A DNA stretch of 64,000 bases, taken from positions 2,914,001-2,978,000 of the forward strand of contig CM074127.1 of NCBI GenBank assembly GCA_037178625.1, written 5' to 3'. This document shows, piece after piece, positions 33,546 to 44,900 of this stretch; position 1 is the stretch's first letter; the number at the start of each line of letters is the position of its first letter. Under the pieces are notes generated by a model, which was not told where the DNA came from, ran no database searches, and saw only the letters and a list, made by a program, of their open reading frames with translations. The position numbers and the translations under genes are program-made. The stretch is from Skeletonema tropicum. Its lineage: Eukaryota; Bacillariophyta; Thalassiosirophyceae; Thalassiosirales; Thalassiosiraceae.

Positions 33546-36500
33546 CTAAAAGTCCAATCTAGAATCTGAGTCACTGCTAGATCTTCGTGAGGAGCCGCGA
33601 TTACCACGAGATGCATGGCTCCTCCCATTTGAGCGGTACGACCTAGATCCCCGGCTTCCTCTAGATCCTCTAGAAGCATAAGACCTCTCACCACTTCCCG
33701 AACTGTGACCACTTCGATCAGAAGTACCACTGGTATAAGTGTTATCATCAACAAACTTCTCACGCTCGTCGTACTCATCATCATCATCATATCCTTCGGC
33801 TAGTTGAGCATTATTGACAGCACTGCCTCCGACAGCACGTGTCTTACCCCAAGAAAAGTCATCCATATTCCAGAACGAGTACACAGGAAGGATGAGGTAA
33901 AATACCGGTAGACCAACAATGAAGTAAATCGCGAACCACCAAATATAGTCCCATCTTGAGCGCAGAATAAATACAACCACTTGAACACCCATGATAATAC
34001 CGTAAATGATCAACAACACTGTTGACACAGGCAAGTCATCCACAAAAACGAGGAATAGCAAGTACATGGCGTAACAGTAACTCGCTGGCAGAATCATCGT
34101 TGCAATCAAATCAATGAACACCACTACTTTCATGGATACACAGCACACTCCGCACATCGTGTTGACCTTAAGGAGCTCAAACATATTGTGAACGGTTGAG
34201 TTAATCCAACGACGACGCTGGGAGAGCAAGATACGGAATGTGTGTGGTACAATGGTCCAACACGTGGCTTCGGGCACGAATGTCAATGTACGATCGGGGT
34301 AGTGCTTCAAAAGAAGCGTGGTAAGCATACGATCTTCTCCCAAATGATACAGGTTCTTCTCGTGAAGTGTCTCAACGTCGTTACGAGAGTATTCGTACAG
34401 CACTCCATCTCCCGGAAGCAAAGGAGTTCCATCGTCAGCAATAATCCGGTACATTGTGAAACATCCGGGCAAGCAAGTTACGCATCCAAAGGCGGCCTCG
34501 AAAGCCTTCTTCAAGTGGTGAGAGTTATAGTACTCAAACACCTGGATCATCGTCACCCAAGAGCTTGACTTGTTATCAACCTTAGTTTCGCCACACAGAG
34601 CTAGTACCTTCTCCTTCTTGTCCATTCCATAGACCATGTGCGTGATAGACATGGTATCAACGCGAGTATCGGCATCGATTGCCATGAGGAAGCGGACCAT
34701 GTCAGCTTGAAGATTCAGATCAACCATCGCACGCTGAATGGCGGAGTCAAGCTCAGTCAATTCACGACCGTAGTGAATACGATTGTAGTATCCCATGATG
34801 ATCAGCTGAGAATCACGCTTACCACGGTTACCAGGCTTGGCTGAGGTCGTGGCTTCCTCGGGAAGACCGCATTTAACAACAACAATGTACTTGAGGAACT
34901 TGTGCCCCTTTTGGAGGATTCCATGATAGACTCGGGCACGGTTCTTGACATGGACAACACCAATACAGTCATACTCAAAGGTGTCATCTTCAAACTCATC
35001 AATGTCAAACCCAAGAATGTTGGCAAGATGTTCGGGGGTTGACATGTCCTCTCCGTTACCAGTCACCAATCCATCTGCCACCATGAACAACACCTTGTTC
35101 TCGTCTGGGTATGTCGTGTTCAGCACCGACTTGATAGTTTTTCGCAGCTCATTGTCACCCTCATTATAACAAGGCACCATAATCATTACAGGACTCCTCA
35201 CGTCCTCTTCTGTGTAAGTTCGGTTGCGAGGGCAAATGTAAACCATGGATGCAAGGAACTGGATGATCATCAAGGCAGCTACCATACAAAGCATCGAAAG
35301 CATCAGAACGTTAAGTGAGGCGCAGAAAGAATCTGTGCTGTCGTCAAGGATCCCATGGTAGAACATCTCCTCTAAACATTGGATATACTCAGGCGAACCA
35401 AACAAAGCCTCGTAGAGATCAGTACCATCCCCGCCCAACGAGTTCATGATAACCTTATTCAATGTTGGAGTGAGGTATGCGGCCGGATTAACATCAAGGG
35501 AATCATCTTCACCATCCACTGTGGGTTCTCGATTCTCGTCAATCTTTTTGATGTAGCTTGTTACGTCATATACACGATTGTTGATGTGAAACCACCTAAG
35601 ACCATCTGAATTGAGACCGTTGGTGTACACACGGAACTGAGCACGCTCAAAGTCACCAAGGAATTTGTTCACGCCTTTCGACCCTGCCGCGAAAGTGTGG
35701 CAGGTGATGCCAAGCAGCTCATCAAGTTCTGTAAAGCTTTGGCAGGTGGGGTTGGTGAAGTTGTTGACAGGAGTTTCTTCGTTCAGCTTGTAAGCTACAA
35801 TCTTTTCCATATCCAAACACTTCTCAGGGAGTGTTACCGGAGCAGAACGGGGAAAGACCTTGGAGGCATCTTTACCCAAATAATCCACAATCCCCTTAAC
35901 TCCTCCAGGATGACGATCGATAAGATCCTTCACATCATATACATTCCCATGAACAACAACCCAGCTCTCACCCGTCTGAAGCCAAATATCCTTCATTGAG
36001 AAAATCGTATCTTCCTTACAAAGCAAGAGAGGCACGAAACCGAACACACCTACGAAAAACACGGAACAAAATACCATGATAAAGAATAACGCAACCTTCT
36101 CACGCCATGCTTGCTTGGCATCCTTCGTAGGCCTCATAATACACTTATTGGGGATGGGGAATGTAAGAAGCCAGGCAAAAGATGACCACAATCTGCCCTC
36201 TGTGGCGGAACCAGCAGATTTGGTTACCTCTGGCTCAGGCATACTTGCTGTTGCCAATGAGCGACGCGACATCACGGTTGACTGTGCACCGACAGACTCA
36301 CTCGCCCATGAATACTTGGCCTTTGGAACGAGCATTTGCGATCCAGCGATAGATCTAGCGCGAGATTCAAAAGTTCTTCCACCCAAATCGGAGACATCAT
36401 CACCTGCCCAGACCTGCCCATTGTTGTAGCGAGGTGGCGGAGGTGGAATGCTGCCCTGGTCGCCAATCACAGCTAGCTGCCGTGAAGATTGGTTGTACAT

Positions 36501-36623
36501 TTCATAGCCGACGGAAGACGGAGCATCGTAGGCGCCGCTAATGTATGTGCCGCTGACCATGGATGGATTGTGGCTGTTGCGAGACCGATCGTCGCTGTAG
36601 TAGTGATTTTGTTGCCGACTCAT
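33546..36623 (-). CDS. Chitin synthase B (cytochrome b5-like + GT2)
   Basis: A single-exon, 1,025-aa paralogue of chitin synthase A, on the same strand 10.5 kb away. It has a shorter polar N-terminus (about 130 residues), the membrane segment before the b5-like domain, HPGG (about 236), the second b5-related part, the GT2 core with VPCYNEGDNE, AIDADTRVD (about 647), LPGCFTMYR, GEDRML and QRRRW (about 801), C-terminal membrane helices and an Arg/Ser/Gly-rich tail. Across the catalytic core the DNA of A and B is almost identical at a constant offset of 10,506 bp, even at silent sites, while the ends and the b5 region differ. The product would polymerise chitin at the plasma membrane. It may have a different partner or location because its termini differ. 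Confidence 0.95.
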   Translation of the reverse strand: MSRQQNHYYSDDRSRNSHNPSMVSGTYISGAYDAPSSVGYEMYNQSSRQLAVIGDQGSIPPPPPRYNNGQVWAGDDVSDLGGRTFESRARSIAGSQMLVPKAKYSWASESVGAQSTVMSRRSLATASMPEPEVTKSAGSATEGRLWSSFAWLLTFPIPNKCIMRPTKDAKQAWREKVALFFIMVFCSVFFVGVFGFVPLLLCKEDTIFSMKDIWLQTGESWVVVHGNVYDVKDLIDRHPGGVKGIVDYLGKDASKVFPRSAPVTLPEKCLDMEKIVAYKLNEETPVNNFTNPTCQSFTELDELLGITCHTFAAGSKGVNKFLGDFERAQFRVYTNGLNSDGLRWFHINNRVYDVTSYIKKIDENREPTVDGEDDSLDVNPAAYLTPTLNKVIMNSLGGDGTDLYEALFGSPEYIQCLEEMFYHGILDDSTDSFCASLNVLMLSMLCMVAALMIIQFLASMVYICPRNRTYTEEDVRSPVMIMVPCYNEGDNELRKTIKSVLNTTYPDENKVLFMVADGLVTGNGEDMSTPEHLANILGFDIDEFEDDTFEYDCIGVVHVKNRARVYHGILQKGHKFLKYIVVVKCGLPEEATTSAKPGNRGKRDSQLIIMGYYNRIHYGRELTELDSAIQRAMVDLNLQADMVRFLMAIDADTRVDTMSITHMVYGMDKKEKVLALCGETKVDNKSSSWVTMIQVFEYYNSHHLKKAFEAAFGCVTCLPGCFTMYRIIADDGTPLLPGDGVLYEYSRNDVETLHEKNLYHLGEDRMLTTLLLKHYPDRTLTFVPEATCWTIVPHTFRILLSQRRRWINSTVHNMFELLKVNTMCGVCCVSMKVVVFIDLIATMILPASYCYAMYLLFLVFVDDLPVSTVLLIIYGIIMGVQVVVFILRSRWDYIWWFAIYFIVGLPVFYLILPVYSFWNMDDFSWGKTRAVGGSAVNNAQLAEGYDDDDEYDEREKFVDDNTYTSGTSDRSGHSSGSGERSYASRGSRGSRGSRSYRSNGRSHASRGNRGSSRRSSSDSDSRLDF

Positions 36624-37346
36624 GATGATGGTGCTGGCGCTGCTAGCCAGATATGTTCAATGATAATAATGCCGACTGATATGCTCTTAGAAGACTTAGA
36701 AGAGAAGAATGTCAGCAACCTTGGGGCAATTGATTTGAATGGAATTTGAATTGTGTGGCATTGCCAATGGACGAAGGCCGCTGGCCGCTCTACTTAGTTT
36801 CTAGTTGAGCTGCAGATTAAGTTGTGTGGGGTGTGGGGCTGGGCTGGGCTGGTGCAATCCAAAAATCAAATGATTTTAGCAGGATTGAATCGTAGATTTA
36901 AATACCATGTCGCTTTCTGGTAAAGCTTATCAGACCTCCCTTCGTTGAAGTCATCATTTCGTCAATAAAATGGTAAAGTTTATCATACATAATGTTTCAT
37001 TTTTGATTTGATATAGAAGCTTGATCCAGGCCGTTGCAAAAAAGGCCCAAGAAGCAATTGAAAAACTCTTGTGTATGTAATATTGTTTGTGCCAGTTGCC
37101 AGTCCTCTCTTTGTGACAAATACTACAAAGAGTGACAAAGTGGAGGAGGCAGAAACGGGTCTGTTTGAACACGCGTGAGGCGGGTAAAAATATCTCCATC
37201 CTTTTACCCTTTACTTGGGCAAAGAAGCATGTACTAATTCCTATCGTATCCGATCTCATCACTAACTTACAAAAAACTTGTCTCTCTCACCGCCGTCCGC
37301 ACTACCAAGTCAAACACACCTCTACTACTAGCGACGAATAGAAACC
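36624..37346. other. Divergent promoter region, chitin synthase B / RPL11
   Basis: A 723-bp region between divergent start codons. It includes a gctgg-rich patch near 36835-36853. No TATA box or RNA gene was recognised. The CT-rich stretch just before the RPL11 ATG is typical of ribosomal protein leaders. Confidence 0.5.
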
Positions 37347-37880
37347 ATGGCGTCCGAAGGCAAGAAGAACCCCATGAGGGACATCAAGGTTGATAAGCTT
37401 ATTATCAACTGCTGCGTCGGTGAGAGTGGTGATCGTCTTACCCGTGCCGCCCGTGTGTTGGAGCAACTTACTGGACAACAGCCAGTTTACTCCAAGGCCA
37501 GGTATACTCTCAGATCATTCGGAATCCGTCGTAATGAAAAGATTTCCGTCCATGTTACTGTACGAGGAGAGAAGGCTCTTGAGATTATCGAGCGTGGTCT
37601 TAAGGTGAAGGAATACGAGCTCCTTCAACAGAACTTCAGTGAAACTGGAAACTTCGGATTTGGTATCAACGAGCACATCGATTTGGGTATCAAGTACGAC
37701 CCCACAACTGGTATTTACGGTATGGACTTCTTCGTCTGCCTTACAAGACCAGGTGCTCGTGTAGCACGCAGAAAGGTCCGCCAAGCTAAGGTTGGATTCA
37801 ACCACAAGATCAGGAAGGAAGACGCCATTCAATGGTTCCAAGACAAGTTTGAAGGTGTAGTCCTCGCCAAGGCCTTGTAG
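37347..37880 (+). CDS. RPL11: 60S ribosomal protein L11 (uL5)
   Basis: A single-exon, 177-aa protein of the usual length. It carries the uL5 hallmarks: [54 protein letters not shown] and [13 protein letters not shown]. uL5 binds 5S rRNA in the central protuberance of the large subunit. The start lies in an accATGg context, and codon use is biased toward C-ending codons, as in highly expressed genes. It converges with eRF1. Confidence 0.98.
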   Translation: MASEGKKNPMRDIKVDKLIINCCVGESGDRLTRAARVLEQLTGQQPVYSKARYTLRSFGIRRNEKISVHVTVRGEKALEIIERGLKVKEYELLQQNFSETGNFGFGINEHIDLGIKYDPTTGIYGMDFFVCLTRPGARVARRKVRQAKVGFNHKIRKEDAIQWFQDKFEGVVLAKAL

Positions 37881-38222
37881 ATACCCTTCTATATAAAAGA
37901 AATAAATGAAAACATTACTACTGTTCATCTGTTTAGGCATGTTATCGTGATTGATTTTTCAACGATTCTGCTCTCGATCTTATCTTTCGTATGTCTTCGT
38001 TACAGGTGGCGTTGAATAGATTTTGGAATTGACATGTCTTGTGTGTTTGGAGTGGCACAGATCAAATTGCAAGACATCTGAAGGTTACTATCACATTGTT
38101 GCTGGTCAGATTCCAATTGTAACATCACTTTGACTAGCTGTATAATATAATAATAGGACAAGTGATCTCTAGAGGCAGGGACATCATGACGAACTAATTA
38201 TTATCTACATCAAATTGAAGAG
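37881..38222. other. Convergent 3' spacer
   Basis: AT-rich DNA between the RPL11 and eRF1 stop codons. Nothing further was recognised. Confidence 0.5.
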
Positions 38223-39599
38223 TTAGAAACCGAAATCTCCGTCTTCGAAACCGTATTCGTCATCATCACCGCCATCGCTATCACTGTCACTATCGTCATC
38301 CGCATCTGCTGCTTGTTCGTACTCTTGCAACTGCACAAAGTCAACCTTCCACCTCAGAATGCCCCCGATACCTCCAAATCCCTTCACGAACTGTGTTCCC
38401 TCTCCACTCCTATCTGTGACAAACTCGAGGTTGCAACCGTAGTCCTTGTAGTGGTTGGCAATCCACTCTACCATAGGTTCTTTCTCGACAACTTCAAGCT
38501 CTACGCCGGTGCCTTCATCATGGAAAAATGTCTCATTCGCCTCTTGCTCTTTTGACAAATGAACCACCTTGTCCTCACCAGACGATGAGTTCCTCAATAC
38601 ATAACGATTGATATCAAGATTCTCCCAAACGATGAGGTGTTCCACAGCACCCAGTTCTAGAGCATTCAGTGTGTCATCTATCATAAAGCAATACTTCCCA
38701 GTATCCTGACTGATCTCATCCATATACTTTTGCAGCAACTTCTTTTCCCTCATCAACTTGACCGATCCCAATGTGTCTGCACTATACTCAATCGCTTGGT
38801 TGAAACCGTTCTCCCCTCCATACGAAACATCCACCATCTTGAGCACGATCTTTGCCAGCCTCTGATCGAACAAGTCACTCCTCATAAGCTCTGACTTGAA
38901 ATCAGCCGAACCTGCCAACACTAACCCTCGGACGTTGGGCGTCTGACCATTCGGAACGAATAGCTGCGTTGCCATCTCTGCCACCTTACGGACATAGTTG
39001 TGACGCTTCTCTAGACGCAAACGAGCAAAACGCAGAGCGGACTGACCACCCCTTCCATGCTTCTTGGGAAGATCGACTGAGAATTTGTGTAGAATCTCCT
39101 TGGCAGATCCTTGCACAGTCCCATAGAGACATCCATTACCATCCATAACAATGAAGCCGAATGCTTCGTCATCCATGAGAAGCTCGTTGAGATCCTCTGT
39201 GTGGAACTTGTTGTCACAGAGGTAAAGGGAGGTATTAATTTGTTTAAATGGCTCAAAATCAATGTTCACCTTGCGTTCTTTACCTTCGTCCGTCACAACT
39301 GTTCCACAGTACATAACAAGTCCGTTCTTGGGGCATTTATTGTACAGCTTCAACCTCTGCTGGGTGGAAGTGATGGCACCAAGCACACTCAATCTGTTCA
39401 CACGAGACTTAATGTTGGAAGCTGTTCCGTACTCATCGGAAAGCATCTTGGCAACCTGACTGATCTGCGTCCCAGGTGGGATGATAAGTGAGATCATGGA
39501 GGTTCCATTTCCTCTTGCAGCCTCGAGGTTTTTGATGAGCTTCTTCACTTTGAAGATCTCAATCTGCTGCTCCGTGTCATCTTCGTTATTATTCGACAT
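38223..39599 (-). CDS. eRF1: Eukaryotic peptide chain release factor 1
   Basis: A single-exon, 458-aa protein. Domain 1 has GTS (32-34), the TASNIKS loop (NIKS at 62-65) and YLCDNKF (126-132), the three elements that read all three stop codons. They match the standard pattern, so no stop-codon reassignment is suggested. Domain 2 carries GRGGQ (GGQ at 184-186), which triggers peptide release. Domain 3 ends in an acidic Asp/Ser-rich tail for eRF3 contact. It is divergent from the zuotin-type gene about 230 bp away. Confidence 0.97.
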   Translation of the reverse strand: MSNNNEDDTEQQIEIFKVKKLIKNLEAARGNGTSMISLIIPPGTQISQVAKMLSDEYGTASNIKSRVNRLSVLGAITSTQQRLKLYNKCPKNGLVMYCGTVVTDEGKERKVNIDFEPFKQINTSLYLCDNKFHTEDLNELLMDDEAFGFIVMDGNGCLYGTVQGSAKEILHKFSVDLPKKHGRGGQSALRFARLRLEKRHNYVRKVAEMATQLFVPNGQTPNVRGLVLAGSADFKSELMRSDLFDQRLAKIVLKMVDVSYGGENGFNQAIEYSADTLGSVKLMREKKLLQKYMDEISQDTGKYCFMIDDTLNALELGAVEHLIVWENLDINRYVLRNSSSGEDKVVHLSKEQEANETFFHDEGTGVELEVVEKEPMVEWIANHYKDYGCNLEFVTDRSGEGTQFVKGFGGIGGILRWKVDFVQLQEYEQAADADDDSDSDSDGGDDDEYGFEDGDFGF

Positions 39600-39827
39600 G
39601 ATTATTTGTCAAGATTAGATTGAATGATTAGAAAGTAAACAAAAATAGTTCAACCAATACCAATGAAATGATGCTGAATAATGCTACGACGTTGAAGGAT
39701 GAACGATGAACAGCTCCAAAACTCGATTGGTCCGTCTTCGGTCTGTCACACACACCTCCACCCTCCACCAAGCAATCAAGCTACCAAGAGCAAACTGCGA
39801 AGCACACTTCTACACGAAAAGAACAGC

Positions 39828-41854
39828 ATGGCACCGGAATACAAAGAGCGAGAAGCAGACACCATCATGAACGACGCTGACAGTCCCATCATCACGTTCA
39901 ACTCGACATCACTTGACTTGGCCTGCAGAGGATGAATTGGAGGAAGTCGAAGTGCAGTGCGCTGGTCGGGCATACCTTGCCTATGAATCTCGTTTGCTAA
40001 GCTTGCGTGATTTTCTTCCATAGTTCCTCCTTTCATGCCAACAATGCTGCTGGTGCTGATTCTTCGGCTGCTAATTCTAGTGCTGCTGTAGAAGAGAAGA
40101 AAGAATATGATCTTTTGACCATGTCGGAGAAGAAGTTGGCCAAGCTCAACTACTATCAAGTTCTTCAGCGTCGTTTGCCCATGCATTCATCTACAGAGGA
40201 TATTCGTAAGGCGTACCATAAAGCCTGCTTGAAGTACCATCCTGATAAAACTGGACGTGGTGAAGAAGATGCAGTGTTTCTTCTTGTCAAGACTGCATTT
40301 GATACCTTGAGTGATCCCATTAAGAGACGATCTTACGATTCGACTTGCCACTTTGATGAATCCATCCCACCAGAGGGGGTAGAGGAGCAAGACTTTTATA
40401 CCACCTATGGACCGGTCTTTGAGCGCAACTTGAGGTTTGCTAGTTTTAATGATCCTATGCGTCATGTCAAGGTTGAGACAGCTTCTTCCGGCGGTGGCGG
40501 TGGTAAAAAGAAGAAGAACAACAAGAAGAATAAGAACCGATCCAACAACAACAATGGCAAAGACAACAAGAAACTCGACAAGTGCCCTCCATTCGGTGAT
40601 GATGATACCCCACTGGAACAGGTTCATTCCTTCTACGAGTTTTGGGTCCATTTCGAAAGTTGGCGAGACTTCTCCCTGAAGGCCGAGAAGGAGACTGACC
40701 ATGATCTTGAGGCTGCCGACTCCCGTGATGAGAAGCGTTGGATGAAGCAAGAAATCGATCGTAAGGTCAAAAAGATGAAGAAGGAAGAGATGGCTCGTAT
40801 CAACTTGTTGGTGGAAAGAGCCATGGCGGCTGATCCACGTCTTACGAGGGAGAAGAAGCGTGAAAAGTTGGAGAAGGAACGTCAAGCCGAGGCCAAGCGC
40901 AAGGCTGAAGAGGAGAAGGCAGAGGCGGAGAGGTTGGCGAAAGAACGACAGGAGGCTGAGGCAGCCAAGAAGAAGGCGGAGGAAGATGCCAAAAAGAAGA
41001 ATGCCAAGGTAAGTTTCCAGCTGTGTATTATCATCTCTTCAAATTGATAAAATGTGCTGAAACAAACTAACGAGTTTCTGCTACCTTACAACTCTACTCT
41101 CCAGCAACTGAAAGAACAACAGAAGAAGCAGTTGCGTAAGGCGAAGCAGCAATTCCGAAAATTGACCATGGCAGCTTATCAAGCGGCCTCACCAAACGAC
41201 AGTTCCGACAGTGACGGCGTTTGGGACGACATGGAAAAAATGAATGACGATGTGGAGCTCCTCTGCGACAAGCTCTCTGCTTTAGAGCTGGATTCCCTTT
41301 CAGAAGCACTTGGTGGCCCTGATGGCCTTGCTGAAGTTCGTCAGGTAGCAATCGAAACAGCTGCAGGTGCGGAACGTCAGTCTTTGTTGGCTATCGAGGC
41401 TAGGATTAAAGCTCGTAAGGAGTCTGCCGACAAACAAAAGGAGGCAAAGCTTGCTAAAACATCTGCTCCATGGACCAAAGACGAGCTCGCTGCCCTTTCA
41501 AAAGCGATCAAGAAGTATCCTGCAGGCGGTGCCGCTAGGTGGGATGCAATCGCAAGTTTCATCAACAACTTGTGCAAGCAGGAGGAGCCTAGAACGAAAG
41601 AAGAGTGCATTGAGAAGTACAACCAAATTGCTTCTGCGCCAGCTGCAAAAGAAACGAGTGCTGCAGCCGATGACAAGGCATGGTCTGAGAAGGAAGATAG
41701 TCTCCTCCAGGATATGCTTCGGAAATTTCCTGCGAGTATGGAAAAGAACGAACGTTGGAAGAGTATTGCGGAAGGGGTCCCCGGGAGAAGCAAGAAGGAG
41801 TGTGTTGAGCGCTTCAAAGCAATCCGCGAGGCAGTGAAGAAGGGGAAACACTAA
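39828..41854 (+). CDS. Zuotin/DNAJC2-type ribosome-associated J-protein, N-terminus in shifted frames
   Basis: The clear part runs from 40121 (in-frame ATG): a J domain (NYYQVLQRR, KYHPDKTG with the HPD motif), the zuotin homology region (FDESIPPEG, FYEFWVHFESWRDFS), a long charged helix, then after a 96-bp intron (41009-41104) two SANT domains (APWTKDELAALSKA and KAWSEKEDSLLQDM). This is the layout of DNAJC2, which works with Hsp70 at the ribosome exit and binds chromatin through SANT. Upstream coding sequence resembles the family N-terminus but lies in other frames: SPIITFNSTSLDLA (from 39885), EDELEEVEVQCAGRAYLAYE (from 39928), then SSSFHANN. Each step needs a +1 change near 39918-39933 and 40021. 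Either small indels are present or tiny introns are used. Start at 39828 is provisional. Confidence 0.8.
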
Positions 41855-41967
41855 AGAGCATAGATGATAATAGAGATAAAGTTTTTAAGTAGCTCTATTA
41901 TTAATGCAATCATTATATATTAGCTATGGTACAAATCAGATCAGTGTTAAGTTGTTTTTCTAGATGC

Positions 41968-44900
41968 TCAAAAGAGCATGATGGCCGCTCCACCTAACGC
42001 GGCAAAAAATAATGCCCAGAAGGATGATGGGGAAAACCCTGACGATTGCAGTCGTGCAACGTAATAATCAGTCAACCGTTCGTGGGGTTTGTTTTGTTTT
42101 GGTTCTGTCGACACCGATGGTTCTACCTTCAATTCCGTCGACAACGATAAAATATCACAGCACTTTGAGAAGTAGGCCGTTTTAGAATGCATGCAAGTGT
42201 CACTTCCTTCCTCTTCTCGCGCTGCTAACTCATTCAGCACGTCGACACAGAATGACGACGAAGAAGTATGTGTCTTTACAAATGCACCTGCGTTCACTTC
42301 GTAAGACGTGGTGCCCCTTTTACACAAATTGCAGGGCTTGTCTGGAGGTTTGTAACAGCAAGTACTGGCATATGCTGCCTGCATAGCATCACATTGCTCA
42401 CTACCTTTCTCAGTTACACTCAGAGTAAACATAGAGCTCATTTCATCACAAGAGAGAACCTGCCCATTGTGCTTTACAGTCGCATCAACATTGAGAGTTT
42501 CTTCGCCACTGCAAAGGGAGCACTTTTCGTAACAGCAGCCCTTGAATAGCAGAGATTTTGTCGCGTCACACATGTCGCTACCAATATTTTCATTCTTTGC
42601 CAGAATGGAATTGACATCAAGGCACGAAATAGAAGCACCTTTATATTCAACCATTGTCTCTGCCTTGAGTGCGTGGTGCAAGCTGCCTTGCTGACAAATG
42701 TTGCAAGGTTGTGGCGCGTCGTCACTGACTAGGGGAGAAGTGTCTTCTCCTACTTGGATTATGTCCACAGCTGGAGAAGTTGCGCAACATGTTCTTGGGA
42801 TAAGGGACTTAGCTAGAGAGCACGAAAAGCTATGCTCGTCTGTAAATTGCAGGAATGATTCAGAAATATCTCTACAGGTGGTATCAATTCCAGCATAGCG
42901 AACAAGCCTGTCTCCGAAGACGTGGTCTGAGTCACAAATGTTGCAAGGCGTGGTAGGGGCTTCGGCGCAGCATGCATTGCGGTGCTTGGATGTAATATCA
43001 GTGCATTGGTCACTTTCTTGTGGAACAAAATTTGCTGTCAGCATGTCATCAATAGTTGCACATGACACTGTGTCTCCATCATACTCCACGGTAGCTCCTG
43101 AAAACAGCTTGAATCCCTCACAGAGGCTACAAGAGTTCCTTTCTTCTCTTTCCAAAAGAGCTCTCTCACGAGTCCGCGACCTTGCAGGTGTAGATGGAGC
43201 CTTAAACATGTCAATTGACCATATCATAGTACCCCTAAGACACATCATCTCAGCGTAAGCCTCTTTGATTGCCCATGTTTCCTCGTTGTCAAATGATATC
43301 ATTTGGTTGGAGTCCACAACTGCAACCATAGAACTAGAACTAATGTCGTGGTGTAGCTCATCGTAGGAGTTAGAATCGATGTATTCAGAAATCTCCGAAA
43401 ATGGGAGGAAACCAGGAGTGTTACCACATCCTCCAAGACCAGGGGATCGGAAAGGACAGTTCAACTCTTTGCATCGACTATCTGCCAGTGTATAAGTGCG
43501 ACCAAATGCAGCCATACCGAGAACAAACTTGGTTGAGATAGTGTCCTTCAAAAGCTTGTATACTACTGCATCAATCATCTTGAGGTCTGAGTGTGACCCC
43601 ACAGTTTTTGGAATGTTCTTGGGTGTGTGGTAATCAAAAGTGTTCAGATTGAACCAATCGACATATCGAGATAAAGCAACTATGTCATAATCTAATTGCT
43701 CCCAATCAGTCCCAGGTAATGCAATGGTCAACAGATAATCTTTTCCTGACTCGTCAATTGCTAACCGTATTTCTTTTGCAACTTGCACAAAACGCTCGTA
43801 GTTGTCGGGGCTTCCGCCTTTATCGCGATCAAGTGGAGCTTCCCAGTCAAGATCAATTCCATCAAAGTTGTACATATCTAGAAATGCTACTGCACTTTGG
43901 GCGAAAGCAATTCTGGACGCCTCAGTTTCGGCAACCTCAGTAAATGACACAGGATTCATACCGCCTCCATAAAAGATTCCTTCAGTCACCGCAATGATAG
44001 TTTTAATGTTCGAGTTGCGTTCTTTCACCTTGTTAAACTCCTTGTACTTCTCGACTTCGTCCCAGGAACCGACCCATGGCTCGACGTGGCCAGCTGTAGA
44101 AATTGAAGCAAACGAATAAACAAGATGTGTATACGTTTGGTCGTCAATATCAGATGCTTCAAACCTGTTGCAAGTCTCAGGTCTATCTGAGCTCCAGCTG
44201 CGCCAGTAAGCTTGATTCACTGTCATGGCAAGCGGGTCATCACATGGCTTAAGCTCGATGACAACGGCCTCACTCATTTCAGACGGCTCCTCTTCGTTAG
44301 TAGTTTCAGCTGGTGTTGTATCAATCGCGGTTTGAGGAGTTTCCTTCACAGTCGGTGGAGGAGTTTCCTTGATTGTGGGACGTGGCGAAGGCTCAGGAGT
44401 GGGATCTGGAGTTGGTGGGGGAGTTTCTTTGACAGTTGGTGGAGGGGTTTTCTTGATTGTAGGTTGTGGCGAAGGCTCACGAGTAGGCTTGGGAGTTGGA
44501 TATGGTGTAGGGTTGAGAGTTGGTCTTGGAGTCGGCCTCTTTGTGGGATTTAGCGATGGTTTCCATGTTGGGTCCTCAGTAGGAGTAGCTGTGACGTGCC
44601 TGCACATGGTGTATGCGAAGCATGACTGTTGACCGTCGCATTCTTCAGCGCTTCCAGTAGGACAGGGCTTCGAGCAATTTGCATTTGCATCGTCATATGA
44701 AGTCCCACAGAAGAAGGACATTCGATCAGCGCAAGGTGTATTGCCAAAACATTTCAACCCGAGAGGGCAATCGGCTGGCCCATTTGGGCATGGAACACCG
44801 CACATCTGAGTTGCATGCTCGAAGCTGACACCACAGTAAAATGACTCCTTTGGAACGTCGAAAATGACTGGAACAACTGGTGACTTGGTAGGGTTGGCAG

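Noticed and set aside
38223..39599. Possible altered genetic code to explain the +1 breaks
   Set aside because: eRF1 keeps the standard NIKS, GTS and YxCxxxF elements, and other genes use normal stops, so reassignment is not supported.
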